Assembly: GCA_044226685.1 (NCBI GenBank)
Contig: JBGAGP010000018.1
Coordinates: 1-45,703, forward strand
Source: Dongia_A sp044226685
GTDB taxonomy: Bacteria > Pseudomonadota > Alphaproteobacteria > Dongiales > Dongiaceae
Direction of reading: 5' to 3'
Length of the DNA: 45,703 nt
Part shown: positions 16,297-24,508 of the stretch, piece after piece
How positions within the stretch are numbered: the first letter of the stretch is position 1
Layout of the letters: each line of letters begins with the position of its first letter
Program-made: the position numbers and the translations under genes
Notes under the pieces: model-generated
What the model was told of the DNA's origin: nothing
Databases searched by the model: none
The model's input: only the letters and a program-made list of their open reading frames with translations

Positions 16297-16321
16297 CCCG
16301 GCCTGCTTAGGAGCGGCCGGG
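16297..16321 (+). other. Stem-loop just upstream of the desaturase start
   Basis: CCCGGCC (16297-16303) pairs with GGCCGGG (16315-16321), continuing inward as GCT/AGC across a bulged T with the loop TAGG. It lies 14 bases before the GTG start at 16336. It could terminate the preceding operon weakly or shape the leader of the desaturase mRNA; no T-run follows. Confidence 0.5.
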
Positions 16322-16335
16322 CAGAGGGCAAGGGC

Positions 16336-17280
16336 GTGGCGCAAGAGATCGAAAGCGGACGATACCGGATCATCAACCTGGTCCTGCTGACGGCGATGGC
16401 GTCGCTGAGCCTCGCCGCGTTGCTGCTCGTCCCGGCGCTGCTGCTGCCGCGCGATCCGCGCTGGGGCCTGCTGCTGGTGCCGGTGGCGCTGCTCACCAAT
16501 GGCTTCTGGGCCCTGCATCACGAGGCGATCCATGGCGGATTCCATGCCGACCGTCGCGTCAACCAGGCGGCCGGCCGCCTGATGGCGGTACTGCTCGGGT
16601 CGTCCTTCGCCGTGCTGCGTTTCGGGCACCTGATGCACCACCGCTACAACCGCAACCCCATCGACCGGCCGGATTCCTACGAGCCGGCGACGGAGTCGCG
16701 GCTGAAGGCGAAGCTCGCTTTCCTGTTCAACCTGTTGGGAGGCCTCTATCTGGTCGAACTGGCGGTGCCGCTCGCCTGCCTGCTGCCGCGCCCACTGATC
16801 CGCCGCATCGTCGACCGGGTCTATCGCGGCGAGCATCCGGCGCTGCAAGCGATTCACCAGAGCGCCGAGCGCCTGTTTCTCGACCCGCGCCGGCTGGCGA
16901 CAATCCGGACCGATGCCGTGCTGGCTGCGGGGCTGATCGTCCTCGCGATCGGTCTCTACGGTTCCCATTGGCCGATGCTGGCGGCGTTCCTGCTGGCGCG
17001 TGGCGTGCTGATCTCGGTCTTCGACAACGTCTATCACTTCGCCACGCCGGTGGACCGGCCGGACTACGCGCGCAACCTGTCATTGCCGGCCCCGTTCCGC
17101 CTGCTCGTCCTGAACATGAACCTGCACCGGGTGCATCACCTGCGTCCGGCCTTGCCCTGGTGGGCATTGCCGGAAGCGCTGCGCGCCACCGGCGACGGCT
17201 TCGATGCGAAGCTGTTTCCCGCCGCTTTGGCGCAATTCGCCGGTCCCGTTCCCGTCGACCGCCTGATTTCCCGACGCTGA
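16336..17280 (+). CDS. Membrane fatty-acid desaturase/hydroxylase family protein
   Basis: 314 residues. Start GTG at 16336 with a GAGGGCAAGGG purine stretch just upstream. The three histidine boxes of the diiron membrane desaturase superfamily are present: HHEAIH (HxxxxH form), HLMHHR and HRVHHL, placed between hydrophobic segments (for example LVLLTAMASLSLAALLLVPALL near the N-terminus). A further His (VYHFATPVD) lies near the last box. Such proteins insert double bonds or hydroxyls into acyl chains or carotenoids at the inner membrane. It stands alone between two operons, so the substrate and role are undetermined. Confidence 0.85.
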   Translation: MAQEIESGRYRIINLVLLTAMASLSLAALLLVPALLLPRDPRWGLLLVPVALLTNGFWALHHEAIHGGFHADRRVNQAAGRLMAVLLGSSFAVLRFGHLMHHRYNRNPIDRPDSYEPATESRLKAKLAFLFNLLGGLYLVELAVPLACLLPRPLIRRIVDRVYRGEHPALQAIHQSAERLFLDPRRLATIRTDAVLAAGLIVLAIGLYGSHWPMLAAFLLARGVLISVFDNVYHFATPVDRPDYARNLSLPAPFRLLVLNMNLHRVHHLRPALPWWALPEALRATGDGFDAKLFPAALAQFAGPVPVDRLISRR

Positions 17281-17306
17281 TCCCCGACCTGCCGCTGCGA
17301 TTCCAC

Positions 17307-17356
17307 TGGTATTGAGCTGGAATCTATGTTGGTATCATCTGGTATCTAACTGGTAT
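17307..17356 (+). promoter_or_regulatory. Phased array of five TGGTAT-like half-sites upstream of the GntR gene
   Basis: TGGTAT occurs at 17307, 17330, 17340 and 17351, with a one-mismatch copy TGGAAT at 17318. Steps are 11, 12, 10 and 11 bases, so all copies face the same side of the helix and the same direction. TGGTAT is a common half-site of HutC-type GntR regulators, which usually bind inverted pairs. The array ends 16 bases before the GntR start and most likely serves autoregulation. Confidence 0.6.
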
Positions 17357-17372
17357 TGTCGGGGGGCCAGGG

Positions 17373-18131
17373 ATGGCGGCGACGGCGAAGACCGAGGCCT
17401 TGAGCCAGGCCCAGCCGCTTTATCTGTCGGTGGCGCAGGCCCTGTCCGACCAGATCGCCAGCGGCGACCTGGCGCGCGGCGCCCAGCTGCTGAGCGAACG
17501 CGAGCTCTGCAAGCAGTTCTCCGTCAGCCGGGTCACCGTGCGCCGGGCGCTCGGCGAACTGCGCGACCGTGGCCTGATCGATTCCGATTCCGCGCGCGGC
17601 TGGTTCGTGTTGGCGCCGTCGCTGGGCGAGCCCAACGCCCTGATGAGCTTCAGCGAGATGGCGCGCGGCCGCGGCCTGGCGGCGACCTCCATCATCCTGC
17701 GCGCCGCAGCGCGGCCGGCCGGCATCGACGAGGCGGAGGACTTGCGCGTGGCCCCGGGCAGCGAGCTGTTCGATCTCGAACGCATCCGCCTCCTGGATGG
17801 CGTCGCCGTCGCCATCGAGCACAGCAGATTGCCGCTGCGCCTGGCCCCGGATCTGCCGCAGGCGGATCTGGCGCGGAACTCGCTTTACGACACCCTGCGC
17901 AATGCCGGCATCTTTCCGGCCTATGCCGAATACGTGCTGCAGGCGATCGGCGCCTCGGCCGAGCAGGCGCGGCTGCTGGAACTCACCGAAGGTGCGCCGC
18001 TGCTGATGGCGAGCGCGGTCACCCATGACCGCAACGGCCGGCCGATCGAGATCAGCCGCAGCGTCTTCCGTGGCGACCGCTACCGCTTCCGCACGACGCT
18101 CTTCCGCTCCGGGCAGGAGCCGATCCGGTGA
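17373..18131 (+). CDS. GntR-family (HutC/UTRA) transcriptional regulator
   Basis: 252 residues. The N-terminal winged helix-turn-helix spans about residues 15-80 (PLYLSVAQALSDQIASGDL, then LLSERELCKQFSVSRVTVRRAL). The C-terminal UTRA effector domain runs from about 90 to 250 and ends with the usual EISRSVFRGDRYRF. HutC-type regulators sense small catabolites, often sugar phosphates, and repress the operon they head. The ATG has a G-rich ribosome site, and its TGA overlaps the kinase ATG (TGATG). The unusual TGGTAT array directly upstream is the likely operator. Confidence 0.93.
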   Translation: MAATAKTEALSQAQPLYLSVAQALSDQIASGDLARGAQLLSERELCKQFSVSRVTVRRALGELRDRGLIDSDSARGWFVLAPSLGEPNALMSFSEMARGRGLAATSIILRAAARPAGIDEAEDLRVAPGSELFDLERIRLLDGVAVAIEHSRLPLRLAPDLPQADLARNSLYDTLRNAGIFPAYAEYVLQAIGASAEQARLLELTEGAPLLMASAVTHDRNGRPIEISRSVFRGDRYRFRTTLFRSGQEPIR

Positions 18132-19537
18132 TGCGCGCGACGCTCGGCATCGATCTGGGGCTGAGCGGGGCGCGCGCCGCGGTGCTGCGGCAGAACCTGG
18201 ACCTGATCGGGCGTGGGCGCTGCGCCGTCCCGACGCACGCGGCACATGCGCCGGAAGCCGATCCGAAGGCCTGGCTGGAGGCCGCCATCGGCGCCGCGCG
18301 CGCCGCCCTCGCCGATGCGGGTGCGACATCGGTCGACGCCATTGCCGTCGGCGCGCTCGGCCCTTGTCCGGTGCTGCTCGACGAAAACCTGGAGCCGGTC
18401 GGGCCGGCGCCGCTCTTCGGCATCGACGCGCGCTCCGAGGCGCATCGCCAACGGCTGAAGCGGGAGCTGCAACTGGGCGACGAGGCGATGAGCCTCGACC
18501 ACACGGCGCCGAAGCTGTTGTGGCTGCGCGACACGCAGCCGAAGCGCTTCGCCCGAGCGCGCTGGGTGGTGGACGCGGCGGGCTATATCGTCGCCGCCCT
18601 GACCGGGGTGCCGACCATCGACCGGGCCACCGCCGCCTATCACCTGGCACCCGGCCTCAAGGCGATCCTGCCCCTGCCCGAGCCGCGCGAGGCGCAGGAC
18701 ATCGCCGGCGGCCTGTTGCCCGGCATGGCGCAGCGCCTGGGCCTGCCGCCCGGCATTCCGGTCGCCGTCGGCGGCTGCGACTCCTATGTCGATTTCGCCG
18801 CCATCGGCATGCGCGCGGCGGGCGATCTCGGCATCCTGCTCGGCTCGACCCTGGTGCTGGGACGCGTGGTGGAGCAGGCCGCGGCGCAGGATGGCCTGCG
18901 CACGACGCCGCATCACGGCGCGGGGGTCTTTCTCGGCGGCTGGACCTCGGCTTGCGGGGCGCTGCTCGACTGGTCGGCGCAGCTCTATGGCCCGCAGGCC
19001 GTCGCCGCCGCGGCGAACCTGCCGCCCGGCGCCGGCGGGCTCATCCTGCTGCCCTATTTCGCCGGCGAGCGCGCGCCGATCTGGGACAACGATGCGCGTG
19101 GCGCGGTGCTGGGCGCCAGCCTGCAGACCAGCGCGGCGGAGTTGCATCGCGCGACCATCGACGGCATCGCGCTCTCCGCCCTCGACCTCAGCGAGCGCCT
19201 GCTGCGCCAGACCGGGCGCTGCGAGCTGGCCCATGTCGGCGGCGGCGGGACCCGCAACGCGGCGCTCGCCATCGCCGTCAGCAACGCCACCGGCCTGGTC
19301 CTGGAGATCGCCGCCCATGCCGGAGAGGCGGTCGGGCCGGCGATGCTGGCCCTGCGCGCGCTTGGGCACGACGCGCAAGCGAGGGTCGAGCGGCGCATCC
19401 ATCCCGACCCCGCGCGGCACGCGCGCTACCGCGAGATGCTGGACACCTACCGGGCGCTGTATCCGGCGCTCGCGAATTCGCTGCATGCGCTTGGGCGCAC
19501 GGCCACCACCGAGGAGGATTTATGCCAAAGGGCTTGA
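18131..19537 (+). CDS. FGGY-family carbohydrate kinase
   Basis: 468 residues, a little shorter than typical xylulokinases. The ATP-binding start TLGIDLGLSGARAAVL is at residues 4-19, the substrate-domain segment VDAAGYIVAALTG is near 150, and the second-domain signature region ILLPYFAGERAPIWDNDARG is near 300. HVGGGGTRNAALAIAVSNATG is the adenosine-binding motif. It phosphorylates a sugar, ketose or polyol in the cytoplasm. It sits between the GntR regulator and a polyol-type dehydrogenase, with an aldolase next, which suggests oxidation to a ketose, phosphorylation and aldol cleavage. Xylulose is only one of several possible substrates. Its end overlaps the next start by 16 bases. Confidence 0.9.
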   Translation: MRATLGIDLGLSGARAAVLRQNLDLIGRGRCAVPTHAAHAPEADPKAWLEAAIGAARAALADAGATSVDAIAVGALGPCPVLLDENLEPVGPAPLFGIDARSEAHRQRLKRELQLGDEAMSLDHTAPKLLWLRDTQPKRFARARWVVDAAGYIVAALTGVPTIDRATAAYHLAPGLKAILPLPEPREAQDIAGGLLPGMAQRLGLPPGIPVAVGGCDSYVDFAAIGMRAAGDLGILLGSTLVLGRVVEQAAAQDGLRTTPHHGAGVFLGGWTSACGALLDWSAQLYGPQAVAAAANLPPGAGGLILLPYFAGERAPIWDNDARGAVLGASLQTSAAELHRATIDGIALSALDLSERLLRQTGRCELAHVGGGGTRNAALAIAVSNATGLVLEIAAHAGEAVGPAMLALRALGHDAQARVERRIHPDPARHARYREMLDTYRALYPALANSLHALGRTATTEEDLCQRA

Positions 19538-20514
19538 TGCGCGTCGCGCGTCTGCACGGAATCCGCGATCTGCAGGTCGAGCAGGTTCCGATTCCCGAAC
19601 CGGCGCCGGGCCAGTTGCTGGTCAAGCTCGAGGCTTGCGGCGTCTGCGCGACGGATTCGCGCAAATACGAGATCGGCGTCAATGACGGCGAATATCCCTT
19701 CAACCCCGGCCATGAATGGGTCGGCCGCGTCGCCGATGTCGGTACCGGCGTCGACGGCTGGAAGGTGGGCGACCGCCTCTATGGCGACGTCTACGGCGGC
19801 TATGCCGAATATGCCACCATCCCGGTGCAGCCGATCCCGTGGTCGCGCGGCCCCCTGCGCATGCCGGAAGACCTGGCGCTGGAGCGCGCCATCCTGGTGG
19901 AGCCGCTGGCCGATTGCCTGCACGCGGTGCATGACCAGGCGAGGATCGGCGCCGGCGACCGGCTGGTGGTGATTGCCGCCGGCGCCATGGGCCTGAAGAT
20001 CATCGTCGAGGCGGCGCGGATCGGCGCCAAGGTGCTGGTGGTCGAGCCGCTGGCCCAGCGCCGGGCGCTGGCTGTCGAGTTCGGCGCCGAGCGCGCCATC
20101 GACGCGCCGGACTGGCGGGCGCAGGTGAAGGAATGGTCGAAGGGCGAGGGCGTCCACGGCGTCATCCTCACCATCGGCAACCCGGACCTGGTGAACGATT
20201 GCATCGCCGCCTGCCGGCCCGGCGGCCGCGTGGTGTTGTTCGCCGGGTTCGGCAACCGGCCGCAGGCGATGATCAACCTCAACGACATCCACTATCGCGA
20301 GATCGCGGTGGTCGGCAGCGAGTGGATCGGCACCCCGCCCAACCAGGTGCGCAAGCGCTACGACCTCGCGCTCGAGCTGCTGGTCGATTCCAGATACCCG
20401 TTCCAGAAACTGGTGACCGGCACCTGCGGCTTCGACGACGTCGAGAGCGCGCTGGTGCGCCGGCAGAGCTTTGAAGGATTGAAGATCATGTTCGTTCCGG
20501 GGCCGCAGCGATGA
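19522..20514 (+). CDS. Zinc-type medium-chain alcohol/polyol dehydrogenase
   Basis: 330 residues from the ATG at 19522, preceded by GAGGAGG (19511-19517), inside the end of the kinase gene. Catalytic zinc ligands are apparent in ACGVCATDSRKY (Cys) and PGHEWVGRV (His-Glu). The four-Cys structural-zinc loop found in classical members is missing: GHEW runs directly into DVGTGVDGWKVGDRLYGD. The Rossmann segment VVIAAGAMGLKIIVEAARIG has Ala where the GxGxxG motif expects a Gly. It probably oxidises a polyol or sugar alcohol with NAD(P)+. Its TGA overlaps the aldolase ATG (ATGA). Confidence 0.9.
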   Translation: MPKGLMRVARLHGIRDLQVEQVPIPEPAPGQLLVKLEACGVCATDSRKYEIGVNDGEYPFNPGHEWVGRVADVGTGVDGWKVGDRLYGDVYGGYAEYATIPVQPIPWSRGPLRMPEDLALERAILVEPLADCLHAVHDQARIGAGDRLVVIAAGAMGLKIIVEAARIGAKVLVVEPLAQRRALAVEFGAERAIDAPDWRAQVKEWSKGEGVHGVILTIGNPDLVNDCIAACRPGGRVVLFAGFGNRPQAMINLNDIHYREIAVVGSEWIGTPPNQVRKRYDLALELLVDSRYPFQKLVTGTCGFDDVESALVRRQSFEGLKIMFVPGPQR

Positions 20515-21266
20515 AGCCGGCCGATTTCCTCAGCAGTGACGGCCGCGCCGTCATCGTCGCCATCGACCATGCGATGTATTCCTGGCCCTGCCCGGGGCTC
20601 GAGGACCGCTCCACCCTGTTGCGCCAGGTGAGCACGGCGGGCGCCGACGCGATCATCGCCAGCTACGGCACCATCCGCGACTTCCGCGAGGATTTCGGCC
20701 GTGCCAAGCCGATCCTGAAGCTCGACAACACCATCGTGACCCTGGGCTCGTCCTACGCGATCACGGAATATCTGTTGAGCTGGACCATCGAGGATGCCCA
20801 GCGCCTGGGCATCGGCACGGTGCTGACCTATATCCAGCTGGGCGCGCCCTTCGAGGGCGAGGCGCTGCGGGTCGCCGGGCGGCTGGCCGCCGATTGCGAC
20901 AAGGCCGGCATCTCCTATCTCTGCGAGATCATGCCGGTGGAGAGTGCGCGCTTCCCCGATGCCGCGGCTCCAGACGCCATCGCCGCCGCCTGCCGCGCCG
21001 GGCAGGAGATCGGCGCCCACGCGATCAAGACGACGATGCCGAACCCGCCGTCGACCATGCCGGCTTCCGCCGCCTGCGGCGCGCCGGTGATCCTGGCGGG
21101 CGGCGCGGTCGCCGGCGACCGCGCGCAGTTGTTCAAGGACGTCGCGACGGCGATGCAGGGCGGTGCCGCCGGCGTCGCCTTTGGCCGCAACGTCTGGGCC
21201 TCTTCCGATCCCGCCGCAACGGTGCGCCAGCTGGTCGAGATCGTCCACGGAACGAAGGGGCAGTGA
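20511..21266 (+). CDS. Class I aldolase, DhnA/LsrF/FbaB-like
   Basis: 251 residues of the DeoC/LacD/FbaB TIM-barrel superfamily. VAIDHAMYSWPCPG holds the N-terminal Asp of the active site, and Lys173 in AHAIKTTMPNP is in the position of the Schiff-base lysine. AGGAVAG and AGVAFGRNVW form the phosphate-binding end of the barrel, so the substrate is probably a sugar phosphate made by the neighbouring FGGY kinase. The family includes fructose-bisphosphate aldolase DhnA, LsrF and 2-amino-3,7-dideoxyheptulosonate synthases. Translation is coupled to the upstream dehydrogenase by ATGA. Confidence 0.87.
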   Translation: MKPADFLSSDGRAVIVAIDHAMYSWPCPGLEDRSTLLRQVSTAGADAIIASYGTIRDFREDFGRAKPILKLDNTIVTLGSSYAITEYLLSWTIEDAQRLGIGTVLTYIQLGAPFEGEALRVAGRLAADCDKAGISYLCEIMPVESARFPDAAAPDAIAAACRAGQEIGAHAIKTTMPNPPSTMPASAACGAPVILAGGAVAGDRAQLFKDVATAMQGGAAGVAFGRNVWASSDPAATVRQLVEIVHGTKGQ

Positions 21267-21268
21267 GC

Positions 21269-22036
21269 ATGGCCGCCGCCCTCGCCGGACGCATCGCCAT
21301 CGTTACCGGTGCCAGCAGCGGCATCGGCCGGGCGATCGCCGTGCTGCTGGCGGCGCGCGGCGCGAAGGTCCTGGCAGTGGGGCGCGACCAGCCGCGCCTC
21401 GCGGCGCTGGCGGCGGAGGCCGATGTCACGCCGCTCGCCCTCGGGCTGGAGACGCCGGAGGCCCGCGCCGAGGTGGCCGCCGCCGCGCGGCGGCTTGGTC
21501 CCATCAGCATCCTGGTGAATGCGGCGGGGCGTGGCGGCTCGCTCGACCGGCCGATCTGGGAGCAGAGCAGCGACGACTGGCGCGCGACGATGGCGGTCAA
21601 TCTCGACGCGCCCTTCGAGCTCACCAAGACGGCGGCGCAGGACATCCGCCGCATCGGCTGGGGCCGCGTGGTGATGATCAGCTCGACGGCGGGCGAGGTG
21701 GGCGCGCCCGCCATGTCGCCCTATTGCGCCTCCAAGCACGGCATCATCGGCCTGATGCGCTCGGTGGCGCAGGATCTGGCGCCGTTCAACGCCACCTGCA
21801 ACGCCATCCTGCCCGGCTGGGTGCGCACCCGCATGGCCGAGCGTGATGCCGAGCAGGAGGCGGCGCAGCGCGGGCTCGGCGTCGAGGCGATCTGGGCCGA
21901 GCGTGCCGCCACCAACCCGGCGCGCCGCCTGGTGACGCCGGATGAAGTGGCCAACGTGGCCGGCTATCTGTGCAGCGACGAGGCGGCGGCGGTGAACGGC
22001 GAGGCCATCACCGTCTCGCTCGGCAGCTATTGGTGA
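21269..22036 (+). CDS. Short-chain dehydrogenase/reductase
   Basis: 255 residues with TGASSGIG at 13-20, NAAGRG in place of the NNAG motif, ISSTAG (active-site Ser region) and Tyr152-x3-Lys156 (PYCASKHG), the catalytic pair. The ATG at 21269 has GAAGGGG upstream; a GTG at 21263 overlapping the aldolase stop is an alternative. A classical SDR acting on a sugar, polyol or keto product of the same operon is likely. Confidence 0.92.
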   Translation: MAAALAGRIAIVTGASSGIGRAIAVLLAARGAKVLAVGRDQPRLAALAAEADVTPLALGLETPEARAEVAAAARRLGPISILVNAAGRGGSLDRPIWEQSSDDWRATMAVNLDAPFELTKTAAQDIRRIGWGRVVMISSTAGEVGAPAMSPYCASKHGIIGLMRSVAQDLAPFNATCNAILPGWVRTRMAERDAEQEAAQRGLGVEAIWAERAATNPARRLVTPDEVANVAGYLCSDEAAAVNGEAITVSLGSYW

Positions 22037-22096
22037 AAACGGCATGACGCGGATCGGGGAGAGCAGCGCGATGCCAGGATCGAGGAGGCCGACGCG

Positions 22097-23179
22097 GTGA
22101 GCGCGCTGGCGCAGGCACCGGCACGGGACATGGCGGCGCGCGTCGCCGTGGAATGCCGCGACGTGTGGAAGATCTTCGGGCCGCACCCGGAACGGGCCCT
22201 GGCTGCCCTGCGCGAACAGGGGCTGAGCAAGGCCGAGGTGATGCAGCGCCACGATTGCGTGGTCGGCGTCGCCGGGGTCAGCTTCCAGGTCCGCAGTGGC
22301 GAGATCTTCTGCGTCATGGGCCTGTCGGGCAGCGGCAAGTCCACCCTGGTGCGCCACATCAACGGCCTGATCCAGCCGACCGCCGGGCAGATCCTGATCG
22401 ACGGCCAGGACATCGCCGGCAAGCGCGGCGCCGAGCTGCGCCGCATCCGCGCCGAGAAGATCGGCATGGTGTTCCAGAACTTCGCGCTGCTGCCGCATCG
22501 CACGGTGATCGAGAACGTTGCCTTCGGGCTGGAGTTGCGCGAGGTGCCGGCGGCCCAGCGCTATGCCCGCGCGCAAGAGATGCTGAAGCTGGTCGACCTC
22601 GCCGATTGGGGCCATCGCTGGCCGCACGAGCTGTCCGGCGGCATGCAGCAGCGCGTCGGCCTTGCCCGCGCCCTCGCTGGCGATCCCGACATCCTGCTGA
22701 TGGACGAGCCCTTTGGCGCGCTCGATCCGCTGATTCGCCGGCAGCTGCAGGACGAATTCCTGCAGCTGACCCGGGCGATGCGCAAGACCACCATCTTCAT
22801 CACCCACGACCTGGACGAAGCGATGCGCTTCGGCTCGCGCATCGCCATCATGCGCGACGGCAGGCTGATCCAGGTCGGCAGCGCGCGCGAAATCGTGCGC
22901 AATCCGGCCGATGACTACGTGGCGGCTTTCGTCGGCGGCATCTCGCCCATCGAGGTGCTGCGCGCCAGTGATGTCATGGTGCCGCTCCCGGCCGACCTTG
23001 CCGCCTTGCAGGCCACGTGCCCGCGCGTCGGCGAGGACGCCGACCTCGCCGACCTGGCCGCCATGCTGGCCGAAGGCAGTCCGGCCGCCCTCGTGGTCGA
23101 CAACGCGGGCAACGCCATCGGCCTCGTCGACAAGGACACATTGCTGCGCAACGTGCCGGCGAGGTCGCATCATGGCTGA
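22097..23179 (+). CDS. Glycine betaine/proline-type ABC transporter ATPase (ProV/OpuAA-like)
   Basis: 360 residues. The N-terminal extension VWKIFGPHPERALAALREQG is characteristic of ProV/OpuAA. Walker A GLSGSGKST is at about 75-83, Q-loop in GMVFQNFALLPHRTV, signature LSGGMQQR at about 179, Walker B ILLMDEPFGALDP, and switch FITHDLDEAM. After about residue 270 there is a shortened CBS-like tail (ALVVDNAGNAIGLVDKDTLL). In OpuA, CBS modules sense ionic strength; here only a single repeat-like end remains. GTG start at 22097 with AGGAGG at 22083-22088. The placement after kinase, aldolase and SDR genes is unexpected for an osmoprotectant system. Confidence 0.9.
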   Translation: MSALAQAPARDMAARVAVECRDVWKIFGPHPERALAALREQGLSKAEVMQRHDCVVGVAGVSFQVRSGEIFCVMGLSGSGKSTLVRHINGLIQPTAGQILIDGQDIAGKRGAELRRIRAEKIGMVFQNFALLPHRTVIENVAFGLELREVPAAQRYARAQEMLKLVDLADWGHRWPHELSGGMQQRVGLARALAGDPDILLMDEPFGALDPLIRRQLQDEFLQLTRAMRKTTIFITHDLDEAMRFGSRIAIMRDGRLIQVGSAREIVRNPADDYVAAFVGGISPIEVLRASDVMVPLPADLAALQATCPRVGEDADLADLAAMLAEGSPAALVVDNAGNAIGLVDKDTLLRNVPARSHHG

Positions 23180-24470
23180 CCTGCCGACGACCGAGGAGAT
23201 GGCGGCCCGCCAGGCGGCGACGGAATCGCTCGCGCCGGCCTTCCGCTTCAGCGCGGCGGCTTTTCTGCTGGGCCCCCTCTGGGCGGCGCGGTCGGCGCTG
23301 TGGATCACCTTCTTCTGGACTGCGACCATCGAGCTGGTCGGCCTCGTCGCGATCGCCACCGGTCTGTGGCCGGTCGCGGCGGAGGAGGGACAGAGCTTCG
23401 CCGGCCAGGTCCTGCTGGGCGTGGCACTGGTGCTGCTGGTGCGCGTCGGGCTCGGCGCCATCGGACCCTGGCTGCGGCAGCGCCTGCAGCGATCGGCGCA
23501 GGCCGCCGTTCCGTCCCAGGCGGGGTTGCTGATCGGCATCGTGCTGGTCGTGCTGTGCTACGGCCTGACCCTCTATCGTTTCGTCGCGGTGGAGCCGGCC
23601 GCCGGTATCGCTGCCTTCCCGGCGCCGAACGGCCTCGACAACGCCACCGCGCACGTCATCGACGTGGCCATCGACTGGGCCAAGAAGAGCTGGGTCGCCT
23701 TCTTCGATTCGCTGACCGCCGGCCTGCGCGCCATCCTCAACTTCATCGAAGCCTGCTTCATCGCCACGCCATGGCCGGTGGTGGCGCTGGCCTCGGTGCT
23801 GCTCGCCTGGCGATTGTCCGGCCGGCGCGCGATGATGTTCGCCGCCTGCGGCCTCGCCTATCTCGGCCTCTTCGGCTTCTGGGAAAAGAGCATGGGGACC
23901 ATGGCGCTGATCGCGACCTCGGTCGTGATCTGCGTGGTGTTCGGCATCCCCCTTGGCGTGCTCTGCGCCAAGAGCCGGCGCACCAACGCGGTGATCGAGC
24001 CGATCCTCGACATCATGCAGACGCTGCCGACCTTCGTGTACCTGATCCCGGCGGTCGCCTTCTTCTCCATCGGCAAGCCGCCTGGCGTCATCGCCACGGT
24101 GATCTTCGCCCTGCCGCCGATGGTGCGCCTGACCGCGCTCGGCATCCGCCACGTTCCCGGCCATGTGCGCGAGGCGGCGGACGCCTTCGGCGCCAGCCCG
24201 GCGCAGATGCTGTTCAAGGTCGAGTTGCCGCTGGCGATCCCCTCGATCCGCCTCGGCATCAACCAGACCATCATGATGTGCCTGTCGATGGTGGTGGTGG
24301 CCGCCATGATCGGCGCCGGGGGCCTCGGCCTCGACGTGATGCATTCGTTGCAACATCTCAAGACGGGCCAGGGATTCCTGGCCGGCATCGCCATCGTCGT
24401 CTGCGCGATGGTGCTCGACCGCGTGGTGCGCGGCCGGGAGGAGAGCGGCAGGCAAGGACGCGACAAATAA
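23172..24470 (+). CDS. ProW-type ABC permease with an extra N-terminal membrane domain
   Basis: 432 residues, longer than usual ProW proteins. The C-terminal ~270 residues are the permease proper, with VVFGIPLGVLCAKSRRTN, the conserved ILDIMQTLPTFVYLIPAV block and the EAA-type loop around EAADAFGASPAQMLFKVELP. The first ~110 residues have a soluble start, then FSAAAFLLGPLWAARSALW and two hydrophobic segments, resembling the small DUF2628-type membrane family. This looks like a domain fusion. The start ATG at 23172 lies 8 bases inside the end of the ATPase gene. Confidence 0.9.
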   Translation: MADLPTTEEMAARQAATESLAPAFRFSAAAFLLGPLWAARSALWITFFWTATIELVGLVAIATGLWPVAAEEGQSFAGQVLLGVALVLLVRVGLGAIGPWLRQRLQRSAQAAVPSQAGLLIGIVLVVLCYGLTLYRFVAVEPAAGIAAFPAPNGLDNATAHVIDVAIDWAKKSWVAFFDSLTAGLRAILNFIEACFIATPWPVVALASVLLAWRLSGRRAMMFAACGLAYLGLFGFWEKSMGTMALIATSVVICVVFGIPLGVLCAKSRRTNAVIEPILDIMQTLPTFVYLIPAVAFFSIGKPPGVIATVIFALPPMVRLTALGIRHVPGHVREAADAFGASPAQMLFKVELPLAIPSIRLGINQTIMMCLSMVVVAAMIGAGGLGLDVMHSLQHLKTGQGFLAGIAIVVCAMVLDRVVRGREESGRQGRDK

Positions 24471-24508
24471 GGCTTGGACCAACAACCAGGGAAAGATGGG
24501 AGAGGAAC

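Noticed and set aside
18025..19521. Upstream part of a long plus frame that runs into the Zn dehydrogenase
   Set aside because: It is the out-of-frame shadow of the FGGY kinase. The real dehydrogenase start at 19522 has GAGGAGG and the upstream residues are Arg/Ala low complexity.
20915..23539. 874-codon minus-strand frame opposite aldolase, SDR and ProV genes
   Set aside because: Composition is a His/Gln/Arg/Asp-rich shadow of real genes with intact motifs on the other strand.
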